In this document: piece by piece, positions 33,076 to 42,041 of the stretch | Numbering within the stretch: position 1 is the stretch's first letter | Layout of the letters: every line of letters starts with the position of its first letter | Assembly (NCBI GenBank): GCA_902543145.1 | Contig: CACBXG010000007.1 | Span: 35,417 to 99,416, forward strand | Origin: an uncultured SAR116 cluster alpha proteobacterium | GTDB taxonomy: Bacteria > Pseudomonadota > Alphaproteobacteria > Puniceispirillales > Marisalimonadaceae | Direction: 5' to 3' | DNA: 64,000 bases | The notes under the pieces: model-generated | What the model was told of the DNA's origin: nothing | The model's input: the letters and a program-made list of their open reading frames with translations, nothing else | Databases searched by the model: none | Translations under genes and position numbers: made by a program

Positions 33076-33699
33076 ATGACTTATTTTTTATATAATGATG
33101 ACATTTCATCTGAAGTGAAGTTTGGTGATGTTATAGCAATTGACACTGAAACTATGGGACTCAATATTAATAGAGATAGATTATGTTTGATACAGCTATC
33201 AAGTGGAGATGGAAATGCGCATCTTGTTCAAATATCCAAAAAAAGCTTAGAAAAAGAAAATAATTTTACTAATCTAAAAAATATTTTTAAAAATCCAAAT
33301 TCAACAAAATTATTTCATTTTGCAAGATTTGATATAGCTGTTATAGAAAAAAATATATGTAAATTAGATGGTCCATTGTATTGTACAAAAATAGCATCAA
33401 AGTTATCGAGAACTTTTGGCGCAAAACATGGTCTAGCTGACTTATGTAAAGATCTTTTGAATTTAGAGTTAGATAAACAAAATCAAACTTCTGATTGGGG
33501 ATTAGAAAATCTTAGTGAGGCTCAATTAAAATACGCCGCTTCAGATGTTCTTCATCTACATCAAATAAAGAATAAATTAGATCAATTACTTATACGTGAG
33601 AATAAAGAAGAAATTGCTCAAAAGTGTTTTGAATTTTTAAAAACACGATCAGAATTAGATTTAATTGGATTTGATAATTTAGATATATTTGCTCATTGA
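33076..33699 (+). CDS. rnd: Ribonuclease D-like 3'-5' exonuclease
   Basis: AIDTETMGLNINRDRLCLIQLSSGDGNAHLV, FHFARFDIAVI, YAASDVLHLHQIKNKL (DEDDy). Confidence 0.92.
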   Translation: MTYFLYNDDISSEVKFGDVIAIDTETMGLNINRDRLCLIQLSSGDGNAHLVQISKKSLEKENNFTNLKNIFKNPNSTKLFHFARFDIAVIEKNICKLDGPLYCTKIASKLSRTFGAKHGLADLCKDLLNLELDKQNQTSDWGLENLSEAQLKYAASDVLHLHQIKNKLDQLLIRENKEEIAQKCFEFLKTRSELDLIGFDNLDIFAH

Positions 33700-33733
33700 T
33701 AAATTAAAACTTAACAAAAATTTTTAGATAAAA

Positions 33734-34309
33734 ATGAAAATAATTAGTGGTAAAATAATCTTCGCTTCTTTAGTTTTTCTTCTTATTATGAGTTTTGTGG
33801 TTAATAATTTCTTAAACAACGATGATTTTTTTAGAGAGAAAGATAAATATAAAAGAAGCTCACAGAACCAAGATAAGATAATTGGTGTTGAAATAAGACA
33901 ACAAAATAAACAAGGAGATAAATTCTTAATTATGGCTGATACCTTAGAAGAAATAAAATCAAAAGAGAAGAAGGTCATTTTAGAAAATTCTTTAACAACA
34001 ATTGATCAAAAAGGTATTTTAACTAAAATTTCAGCAGGAAATGCAATCATAACCAATGATTACAATGATTTCATTTTTTCAAACAAAGTAAAAATCACAA
34101 AAAAAACTAGAAAATTCACTCTTACTACAAAATCATTAACTGGAACTTTTAAAAAAGGTAATTATCATACAAATGATGATGTCGATATAGTTTCTGGGAA
34201 TACCGTAATAACAGGTAAAGGTATTCAAATTAAAAAAAATGGTGAATATATAAAAATTAAAGGAAAAGCAAAATTAAAAATGCTTTTATCACAAAAAAAT
34301 GCCAACTAA
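33734..34309 (+). CDS. lptC: LPS export ABC transporter periplasmic protein LptC
   Basis: Single N-terminal TM then beta-rich LptC-like domain; directly upstream of lptA-lptB. Confidence 0.82.
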   Translation: MKIISGKIIFASLVFLLIMSFVVNNFLNNDDFFREKDKYKRSSQNQDKIIGVEIRQQNKQGDKFLIMADTLEEIKSKEKKVILENSLTTIDQKGILTKISAGNAIITNDYNDFIFSNKVKITKKTRKFTLTTKSLTGTFKKGNYHTNDDVDIVSGNTVITGKGIQIKKNGEYIKIKGKAKLKMLLSQKNAN

Positions 34310-35096
34310 TAAATTAACTTTACTTGTTTTAATTTTGATTACTTCTTTTTCACAACCAGTGTGGGCAAAAACAAATAATAAGTCAGAATTAACTGTGGAG
34401 GCTGACGAATCATTAGAATGGTTTGAAAAGGAAAAATACTATCTTGCAAAAGGAAATGTTATTTTGAAAAAAGATGGTGTTATTCTAAAAGCAAATACTG
34501 TTAAAGCTGATTATGTTCTTCAAAATGGAGAAAATATTTTGAAAAAAATAATTGCAAAAGATAAAGTTGTTTTAACAAAAGAAAACACAAAAGCAACTGG
34601 TCAATATATAACATATAATTTAAATGACAAGATTGCAAAGATATCAGGTACTTTCCAGACATTTTCATCTCCATCTGGATACGTAGAATCAACAAAAAAT
34701 ATTATTTTTGACGATGTGAATAACAAAGCCGAAGCAGAAGGAAATGTTAAAATAATTTTATCAAATAAAACTATAATTTATGCAGATAATGTTAAAGCTA
34801 ATTTTGAACCTACTAACAAATCTTTAAAAAAGGCTATTGCTAAGGGAAATGTTATCATTGAAAACAAGGCAAAAGATAGAACATCTAAAGCTGATTTTGG
34901 AGTTTATAATGCAAATGATGAAATTATACGATTAACCGGTAATGTTGTAATAATTAACCAAAAATCTAAACTTTCAGGCTCTAAAGGTGTTACAAATTTG
35001 AGAACTGGTATTAGTAATATTGTTGGTGATAAAAAAAATAAGAAACGTGTTAAAGGCACTTTTTCTCCCGTTAAAAAACAAAAAAAAGGAGATTAA
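34299..35096 (+). CDS. lptA: LptA/OstA family LPS transport protein
   Basis: Signal peptide; repeated OstA-like strands (YYLAKGNVILKKDGVILKANTVKADY, AEAEGNVKIILSNKTIIYADNVKA). Confidence 0.88.
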   Translation: MPTNKLTLLVLILITSFSQPVWAKTNNKSELTVEADESLEWFEKEKYYLAKGNVILKKDGVILKANTVKADYVLQNGENILKKIIAKDKVVLTKENTKATGQYITYNLNDKIAKISGTFQTFSSPSGYVESTKNIIFDDVNNKAEAEGNVKIILSNKTIIYADNVKANFEPTNKSLKKAIAKGNVIIENKAKDRTSKADFGVYNANDEIIRLTGNVVIINQKSKLSGSKGVTNLRTGISNIVGDKKNKKRVKGTFSPVKKQKKGD

Positions 35097-35097
35097 A

Positions 35098-35925
35098 CTG
35101 ACTAGTTTAGAAGAAGAGCTCAAACGTTTAAAATCATCATTAAGTGATAAAAACAATAAAAATGCTTCTATATCTTATGCATTTAATAAATCTAAAGATA
35201 CAATTCCAAGTCAAGAATTAAAAGTAAATTCTATTTCTAAATCATACAACAAAAGAAAAGTTGTTAATAAAGTTTCTTTAAAGTTAAATAGAGGAGAAGC
35301 TGTTGGGCTTCTTGGCCCAAATGGAGCTGGTAAAACTACCTGTTTTTACATGATTGCAGGACTTATTGATACTGATGAAGGTGACATTTTTTTAAATAAA
35401 GAACGTATTAATCACTTGCCAATGCATATGCGTTCAAAAGAAGGGATTGGTTACTTACCACAAGAATCATCTATTTTTAGAGGATTAACAGTTGAAGAAA
35501 ATATATTGTCTATTTTGGAAGTACAAAAATATAACAAGAACTATAAATTTCAAATTTTAGAAGAACTATTGGCTGAATTTAATTTAAATAAAATAAGAAA
35601 CTCAAATGGTGCAACATTGTCTGGGGGAGAAAGAAGAAGAACTGAGATTGCTCGAGCCTTAGCTTCAAGTCCAAGTTTCATTCTTCTAGATGAACCGCTT
35701 GCAGGTATAGATCCCATTGCAATTAATGATGTTAGAAATTTAATCAATAAATTAAAATCAAAAAATATAGGTGTACTTATTACAGATCACAACGTCAGAG
35801 AAACTCTAAGTATAGTTGACAGAGCATATATACTTTTTGATGGGTCTGTTATCATGTCAGGCAGCCCAAGCGAAATTAAAATAGATAGTACCGTTAGAGA
35901 TGTATATCTTGGAAATAATTTTTAA
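35098..35925 (+). CDS. lptB: LPS export ABC transporter ATP-binding protein LptB, start proposed at CTG
   Basis: GLLGPNGAGKTTCFYMIAGLI, GIGYLPQESSIFRGLTVEENI, LSGGERRRTEIARALA. The tracked 35020 start is TTG inside lptA; AAGGAG lies 6 nt upstream of the in-frame CTG. Confidence 0.9.
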   Translation: MTSLEEELKRLKSSLSDKNNKNASISYAFNKSKDTIPSQELKVNSISKSYNKRKVVNKVSLKLNRGEAVGLLGPNGAGKTTCFYMIAGLIDTDEGDIFLNKERINHLPMHMRSKEGIGYLPQESSIFRGLTVEENILSILEVQKYNKNYKFQILEELLAEFNLNKIRNSNGATLSGGERRRTEIARALASSPSFILLDEPLAGIDPIAINDVRNLINKLKSKNIGVLITDHNVRETLSIVDRAYILFDGSVIMSGSPSEIKIDSTVRDVYLGNNF

Positions 35926-36020
35926 AACTAAAGTTTTTAAAATATATACTTGACTGATGTCGAAGTTGGTATTAATTAAACGAACACTTAATTAGTTATT
36001 CCTAAAATCGAAGGTTAAAT

Positions 36021-36485
36021 ATGAATATCAATGATATGTTGTCTGATGATGCTTTCTTAGTGAATTTTGAGGGCACGAGTAAAAAACAAGTATTAGACGA
36101 ATTAAGTAAATTAGCAGAAACCAAACTAGGAATAAATTCTAGAAAACTTTTAGAAGATTTAGCAAAAAGAGAAAAATTAGGCTCAACAGCAGTTGGAAAT
36201 GGAATTGCTATTCCTCATGCTAATGTAACAAATATTGATAAACCTTATGTTTTTGTATCAACACTAGTTAATGGATTAGACTTTAATTCTTCAGATGATA
36301 TGCCTGTGGATATTATCTTTCTATTAATTGCTCCAGACAACAAAGGCTCAGAACATCTACAAGCTCTAGCCCTAATATCACGATTATTAAGAAACAAAGA
36401 GCTTACAACAAAATTAAGAGGTTGCAAAAGCAATGAAAGTGCTCTTGCTGTAATTTCTCAATCAATTAGAGAAGAAGCTGCATAA
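36021..36485 (+). CDS. ptsN: PTS IIA-like nitrogen regulatory protein PtsN
   Basis: REKLGSTAVGNGIAIPHANV, IDIIFLLIAPDNKGSEHLQALALISRLLRN. Confidence 0.95.
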   Translation: MNINDMLSDDAFLVNFEGTSKKQVLDELSKLAETKLGINSRKLLEDLAKREKLGSTAVGNGIAIPHANVTNIDKPYVFVSTLVNGLDFNSSDDMPVDIIFLLIAPDNKGSEHLQALALISRLLRNKELTTKLRGCKSNESALAVISQSIREEAA

Positions 36486-36489
36486 TAAA

Positions 36490-37467
36490 TCATTTGTTTA
36501 CTTGGTTTAATATCGGTTTTTTATCTATATAGTTTAGTATAGAACTTATTGCTTCCGTTGCTATATCGTTAAAACACTCATCTGTCCAACAAAGAGCATG
36601 AGGAGTTATTATAACATTTTGATATTTTAATAATTTACTGTCTGTTGAAAGAGGTTCTTTTTCGGTCACATCTAGACCAGCACCCGCAATTTCATTTTCT
36701 TGAAGTGCATTTTCCAAATGACTTTCATTAATTACAGGGCCTCTTGATAAATTAAAAATATAAGCACTTTTTTTCATATTTGAAAAAAAATTACTTTGAA
36801 TCATGCCTTTTGTATTACTATCAAGATTACAGAGAATTACAATAAAATCGCTTTTACATGCTAATTCAATCAGATCAACTTTAATTGCACCAATTTCTGT
36901 TAATTGTTTTTCCGATTTAAATGGATCATATGCTAAAATATTCTTAAAGAAAGGCTTTGACAACTTAATTGTCTCACTGCCTATACTTCCTGCTCCTATG
37001 ACCCCTAATGTCTTTTGCGCTAACCCTGTGCCCATAAAATTAGTTCTGTCATTCCATTTACCACTCCTTACAAGATGATCTTTTTGTAATAATTTTCCAG
37101 CTGTTGCAAAAATCATTGTTAAAGCTGCAACGGCAACTGGTCTTCTAACTGCATTAGGAGTATTAGTAACTATAATATCTTTCTTTTTCATAGCTTCAAT
37201 ATCGACAGAATCAAAACCAACACCAAATCTAGAGATTATTTTTAATTTACAATTAGAATCAGACACACAATTTGCATTTGCTTTTGGTAAATTCAAAAGA
37301 ATTGCATCAAATTTTGAAGTCATTTCTGTGTCTAATTCAATTATTGATTTATCCATCCAATATATTTCAATATCTTCTCTGTGTTTTAAGAGATTTAATG
37401 GTTCCATTCCAAAACATGGCTCATCACGACTATTTAACAAATCACCTGAAATACCAACCCTAAACAT
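36490..37467 (-). CDS. D-isomer-specific 2-hydroxyacid dehydrogenase
   Basis: ISRFGVGFDSVD, VIGAGSIGSETIKL, NLSRGPVINE, GLDVTEKEPL. Confidence 0.9.
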   Translation of the reverse strand: MFRVGISGDLLNSRDEPCFGMEPLNLLKHREDIEIYWMDKSIIELDTEMTSKFDAILLNLPKANANCVSDSNCKLKIISRFGVGFDSVDIEAMKKKDIIVTNTPNAVRRPVAVAALTMIFATAGKLLQKDHLVRSGKWNDRTNFMGTGLAQKTLGVIGAGSIGSETIKLSKPFFKNILAYDPFKSEKQLTEIGAIKVDLIELACKSDFIVILCNLDSNTKGMIQSNFFSNMKKSAYIFNLSRGPVINESHLENALQENEIAGAGLDVTEKEPLSTDSKLLKYQNVIITPHALCWTDECFNDIATEAISSILNYIDKKPILNQVNK

Positions 37468-37497
37468 AATTTTACTCCATAATTTTTATTATCAAAA

Positions 37498-38244
37498 TTA
37501 TTTTAAAATTTGAGAAATTGATCTTGATAAAATATTCATTTCTGTTCCAACTGCAATCATATTAAAACCAAGTTTGGAATAAGTCTCTAATTCTTGTTTA
37601 TTATTAACCATTATACCTAGGCTTTTATTGTAAGAATTCGCAGCAAAAGCAATTTCATTAATTGCATCTAGATATATCGTTGAAGAAAAATCTCCAGGTA
37701 TTCCTAAAAAATTAGTTAAATCAAAATGTCCAACCCATAGACAATCCACACCATCTACTGAAGCAATTTCTTTTACATTTTCCAAACCTTGTTTTGTTTC
37801 AATTTGAATAATGTTGATTAGAGAATTATTTGCTTTTTCAATATAAGATAAAGGGTTTTGATTAATATAATTATCGTGTGCAAAACCAAACCCAGCACCA
37901 CGTTTACCCTTTGGAGGATATTTAGATGATTGGACAATTTTTATTGCATCATTAGGTGTATTTACCATTGGAACCATAATACCTGATGCACCTAAATCTA
38001 AAGCTCTAGCTATATAATTATAATTAATTTCAGGAATTCTTAAAAATGGTGCAATTTTATTCGCATTAGATATTATTGAAAGAGTCTTAAATTGTTCTAA
38101 AGAAAGACCTCCATGCTCCATGTCAAAAATTATGAACTCGCAACCTGCATTTTTAAGTATAATTGGTATTCCAGGACTAAAAAATTCAAAAATCATTGCA
38201 CCACGTAGTTGAGTCGATGTTGTTACCTTTTTTTTTAAGTCCAT
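37498..38244 (-). CDS. HpcH/HpaI aldolase family protein
   Basis: IIFDMEHGGLSLEQF, DLGASGIMVPMVNTPNDAI, KYPPKGKRGAG, LWVGHFDLTNFLG. Confidence 0.9.
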   Translation of the reverse strand: MDLKKKVTTSTQLRGAMIFEFFSPGIPIILKNAGCEFIIFDMEHGGLSLEQFKTLSIISNANKIAPFLRIPEINYNYIARALDLGASGIMVPMVNTPNDAIKIVQSSKYPPKGKRGAGFGFAHDNYINQNPLSYIEKANNSLINIIQIETKQGLENVKEIASVDGVDCLWVGHFDLTNFLGIPGDFSSTIYLDAINEIAFAANSYNKSLGIMVNNKQELETYSKLGFNMIAVGTEMNILSRSISQILK

Positions 38245-38269
38245 AAGTAACTCCCCAAAATTTTAAACA

Positions 38270-39220
38270 TTAATAACCTAGTTTTCTTTCTATTGTGTTA
38301 GGCGGTATTTCCCCATTTTCAATATGTTTTATTGCATTTGCAATTTGTTTGGCGGCAGTTTCAGGATTTGTTTCTGCAGCTACATGAGGCCAAATTCTTA
38401 TTTCTTTTAGATCCCACAGCTTACTCTCTTTTGGTAATGGTTCTTTACGGTAAACATCTAGTATTCCAGCTGAAATATGACCTGATTTACAGTTTTCAAT
38501 CAAATGTTCTTCCACTACTTGTTCTCCCCTTCCAGCATTTATGAAACATGAACCATGTTTCATGATTTTAAATGAAGAGTTATTAAAAATGTTATTTGTC
38601 TCGATTGTTAATGGGAGCAGACAAATATGAATGTCACAGGTTTCGAGAAGATATTTAAATTTATCTTTACCAATAAAACAATTTATACCAGGAATATTTT
38701 TTTGAGTTCTACTCCACCCATAAACTTTAAATCCTAATTGTTTCAGGTCTAAAGCAACAACACTACCTATGGCTCCAACACCATAAACCGCAATTTTTAA
38801 GGTAGTAAAGTTAATTTCCTTTCTAGGTTTATATATTTTATTTTTTTGCTGCGTATCATAACCAAATGTATCCCTAATGTAGTTGAGAATTGACATTACC
38901 ACCCAATGACTCATTGATTTCGCCATAAAAGGATCTACTACTCTAACAATCGGTATTTCATAATCAATTATGTTGTCTTTTAGTATGTGATCTACACCTT
39001 GACCTAAGGATATTAAACCCTTCAAGTTTTTTAATTTTTTTACTCTTTCAAGCGGTGCTTTCCACAATAGGGCAGTTATAGCATATTCTGCATGATCACT
39101 TAACAATGGCACTAAGGTAATTAATGGGTTATATACTTTTAACTTGTTTTCCCATTCTTTTTGCAACTCTAAATTACTTTGATTACTATAAAAAGCAACA
39201 ACCGACATCATCAATTCCAA
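38270..39220 (-). CDS. Glyoxylate/hydroxypyruvate reductase A-like 2-hydroxyacid dehydrogenase
   Basis: GLISLGQGVDHIL, VYGVGAIGSVVALDLKQLGFKVYGWSRT, FINAGRGEQVVEEHL, WPHVAAETNPETAA. Confidence 0.88.
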   Translation of the reverse strand: MELMMSVVAFYSNQSNLELQKEWENKLKVYNPLITLVPLLSDHAEYAITALLWKAPLERVKKLKNLKGLISLGQGVDHILKDNIIDYEIPIVRVVDPFMAKSMSHWVVMSILNYIRDTFGYDTQQKNKIYKPRKEINFTTLKIAVYGVGAIGSVVALDLKQLGFKVYGWSRTQKNIPGINCFIGKDKFKYLLETCDIHICLLPLTIETNNIFNNSSFKIMKHGSCFINAGRGEQVVEEHLIENCKSGHISAGILDVYRKEPLPKESKLWDLKEIRIWPHVAAETNPETAAKQIANAIKHIENGEIPPNTIERKLGY

Positions 39221-39270
39221 ATTCTAATAATTAAGTCTGAAAAGTATATATTTTAAAACTCCTGAGGTAA

Positions 39271-39346
39271 TGGTGGAGCTAAGGGGGGTCGAACCCCTGA
39301 CCTCTACACTGCCAGTGTAGCGCTCTCCCAACTGAGCTATAGCCCC
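39271..39346 (-). tRNA. tRNA-Ala (GGC), CCA encoded
   Basis: GGGGCTATAGCTCAGTTGGGAGAGCGCTACACTGGCAGTGTAGAGGTCAGGGGTTCGACCCCCCTTAGCTCCACCA; anticodon GGC. Confidence 0.97.
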
Positions 39347-39355
39347 AAAAATATT

Positions 39356-39781
39356 TTAATTCTTGTCATCGTCATTTATTTCTACGTCAATACTATTATC
39401 ATCATCATTTATTTCTACATCAATACTATTATCATCCTCTGTAATTTCATCATCATGAATGAAAGAAATATCGTCTTCTTCATCAACTAATGTATTTTGA
39501 TCATCTTTATTTATTTCAAGTAATGGATCATCGTCACTTACAACTTCAGCATCAGAATCGATCTCAATATCATCAATGTTTTCAATATCATCTGTTAAAT
39601 CATCTTTATTTTCAAGTGATGACTTTGAAGGAACACTTTTACCTTTTCTTGTTCTTAAATGATCGTTGGGGTCAAATTCAGCACCACAATAGGGGCAAAT
39701 AATAGGAAATTTATTAAGATCATAAAATTTTTTTCCACAGGCTTGACAAGTTTTCTTCATACCCCATTCTGGTTTTGCCAT
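39356..39781 (-). CDS. TIGR02300 / FYDLN-acid family protein
   Basis: MAKPEWGMKKTCQACGKKFYDLNKFPIICPYCGAEFDP followed by a long acidic tail. Confidence 0.93.
   Translation of the reverse strand: MAKPEWGMKKTCQACGKKFYDLNKFPIICPYCGAEFDPNDHLRTRKGKSVPSKSSLENKDDLTDDIENIDDIEIDSDAEVVSDDDPLLEINKDDQNTLVDEEDDISFIHDDEITEDDNSIDVEINDDDNSIDVEINDDDKN
39372..39437. repeat. Two tandem copies of a 33-bp unit inside the acidic tail of the TIGR02300 gene
   Basis: tcatttatttctac(g/a)tcaatactattatcatc(a/c) repeated back to back; encodes about 11 aa (IDVEINDDDNS). Confidence 0.85.
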
Positions 39782-39924
39782 GGCTAATCTCCTTAGTAAA
39801 TATTTCCTAATATTGGAATAGACTTAAATTATTGAATATGTCAAAAGTTTTTTTAAGAAATTTGTTAACTTTTGCCAAATTAAATATATATTAAGCTTTT
39901 ACCAATTCAGGAAAAAATTTATAC

Positions 39925-41253
39925 ATGAGTTCTATCTCCTCAAATAAATCTTTAAACTTATCAGGTGTTATCAATGTGCCTGGAGACAAATCAATTTCTC
40001 ATCGTGCTCTCATAATAGGATCATTAGTGACAGGTAAAGTTAAAATTAAAAACCTTCTTGAAAGCGATGATGTTATTGCAACATCAGAGGCATTAAAAAC
40101 TTTAGGAATAAAAATAAAAAAGAATAAAAATATTTGGGAAGTCCTTGGTTGTGGAATCGGAAATTTATCTGGTTCTGATTATAGGTTAGATATGGGTAAT
40201 TCAGGAACTGGATCAAGATTGCTTATGGGACTAATAGCTGGGTCTGATGTTGAAGCAACAATTTTAGGAGATGAATCTTTGTCGAAAAGACCAATGAAAA
40301 GAATAATTAAACCACTCTTAAAAACTGGAGCAATTTTTGATAATCCAATTAATGACAATTTACCAATTAAAATTAGAGGCTCTAAAATTCCATTACCACT
40401 TGAATACAACAGTCCGGTTGCTTCAGCTCAAATAAAATCCAGTATTCTATTGGCCGGATTATCTTCAATAGGAAATACAACAGTTATTGAACCTGCTTTG
40501 TCAAGAGATCACACTGAAAGAATGTTAAAATATTTGGGAGCTGAAATTACTACTACAAAATTATCTAATTCTTCTTGGAAAATTACTTTAAAAGGCTTGC
40601 CTTCGCTTAAACCACTTGACATTGAAATTCCTTCAGATCCGTCAAGTGCAGCGTTTCCTATAGTAGCTTCAATAATAACACCTAATAGTAAGGTTAAAGT
40701 AGTGAATGTATGTGTGAATGATTTAAGGATGGGCTTATATAAAAGCCTCATAGAAATGGGAGCAAATATTTCATTTTCAAACAGACGAGAAATAAATGGT
40801 GAACCAATTGCAGATGTTTCTGCAAAGTATAGTATCCTTAAAGGAATTAATATTCCAAAGTCAAGAGTTGCTTCTATGATAGATGAATTTCCAATACTTT
40901 CTATAGCTGCTATTAGAGCGTTTGGTGAAACAAAGATGGAAGGTATTGAGGAACTTAGATTTAAAGAGACTGATAGAATCCATGCAATGAGTGAGGGTAT
41001 AAGATCAGTTGGTATCGAAACAAAAGAAAAAAAAGATAGTATGATTATAAAGGGTAAAGGATCAGAATATTCTATAAATGGAAACGTTACAATCAAATCT
41101 AGATTGGACCATAGAATTGCTATGTCGTTTTTATGTTTAGGATTAATAACTGAAAATCCTATAAAAGTGCTGGATACTGATACTATAAACTCATCTTTTC
41201 CTTCATTTTTTGAAATAATGAATAAAATTGGTGCTAATTTGATACGTACATAG
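39925..41253 (+). CDS. aroA: 3-phosphoshikimate 1-carboxyvinyltransferase
   Basis: VPGDKSISHRALIIGSL, DMGNSGTGSRLLMGL, SRDHTERML, LRFKETDRIHAM, RLDHRIAMSF. Confidence 0.98.
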   Translation: MSSISSNKSLNLSGVINVPGDKSISHRALIIGSLVTGKVKIKNLLESDDVIATSEALKTLGIKIKKNKNIWEVLGCGIGNLSGSDYRLDMGNSGTGSRLLMGLIAGSDVEATILGDESLSKRPMKRIIKPLLKTGAIFDNPINDNLPIKIRGSKIPLPLEYNSPVASAQIKSSILLAGLSSIGNTTVIEPALSRDHTERMLKYLGAEITTTKLSNSSWKITLKGLPSLKPLDIEIPSDPSSAAFPIVASIITPNSKVKVVNVCVNDLRMGLYKSLIEMGANISFSNRREINGEPIADVSAKYSILKGINIPKSRVASMIDEFPILSIAAIRAFGETKMEGIEELRFKETDRIHAMSEGIRSVGIETKEKKDSMIIKGKGSEYSINGNVTIKSRLDHRIAMSFLCLGLITENPIKVLDTDTINSSFPSFFEIMNKIGANLIRT

Positions 41254-41295
41254 ATAGATAAGTAAAATATTTTAATATAAAAAAAGATAGCTTTA

Positions 41296-41949
41296 ATGAT
41301 AGAGATTGCAATAGATGGAACCGCTGCATCCGGCAAAGGTACTTTAGCTAAAAAATTGGCTAAAAAATATGGTTTTGTACATTTAGATACAGGACTTTTG
41401 TATAGAAAAGTTGCTAGTGAGTTAATTGTTAAAAAAAAGCATACTTCTACAAATTTAGAAAATTATAGCTTTGAAATCGCAAGAAATTTAAATTTTATAG
41501 AATTAAGAAAAGAAAATTTAAGATCAGAAGAAATTGCTAAACTAGCATCTCTTATTGCGACTTATCCTAAATTAAGAGAAATATTAAGTTCAAAACAAAA
41601 AGAATTTGTAGATAATAGCAAAACAAAATTTCATGGCTGTATCCTTGATGGTAGGGATATTGGTACAAAAATTCTTCCAAATGCTGATTTCAAATTTTTT
41701 ATTGATGCATTCATAGAAATTAGAGCAAAAAGAAGATTATTAGAAAAAAACATATCTTTCTTGCATGAAAATGATGAAAAGTGTATGTTGCAATCTTTGA
41801 TTAGAGAAATGAAAGAAAGAGATAAGTTAGATAGTAGTAGAATAACATCACCTCTTGTTCCAGCTGTTGATGCGCATGTAATTGATACAAGTTTTATTGA
41901 TGCTGATGAATTATTATTAAAGGTGACTAAAATAATAGAAGGAATTTGA
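41296..41949 (+). CDS. cmk: Cytidylate kinase
   Basis: IAIDGTAASGKGTLAKKLAKKYGFVHLDTGLLYR, LDGRDIGTKILPNADFKFFIDA. Confidence 0.97.
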   Translation: MIEIAIDGTAASGKGTLAKKLAKKYGFVHLDTGLLYRKVASELIVKKKHTSTNLENYSFEIARNLNFIELRKENLRSEEIAKLASLIATYPKLREILSSKQKEFVDNSKTKFHGCILDGRDIGTKILPNADFKFFIDAFIEIRAKRRLLEKNISFLHENDEKCMLQSLIREMKERDKLDSSRITSPLVPAVDAHVIDTSFIDADELLLKVTKIIEGI

Positions 41950-42041
41950 AGTTTTATCAAAATATATTCATTGATTTCTTGACTTTCCATATTTATAACA
42001 TCTAAAAAATGCAAATTGTAGACTTTATATAGGAGAAAATA

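Noticed and set aside
35020-35097. TTG-initiated N-terminal extension of lptB overlapping lptA
   Set aside because: Lies inside lptA, has no clear SD, and a strong SD precedes the in-frame CTG at 35098.
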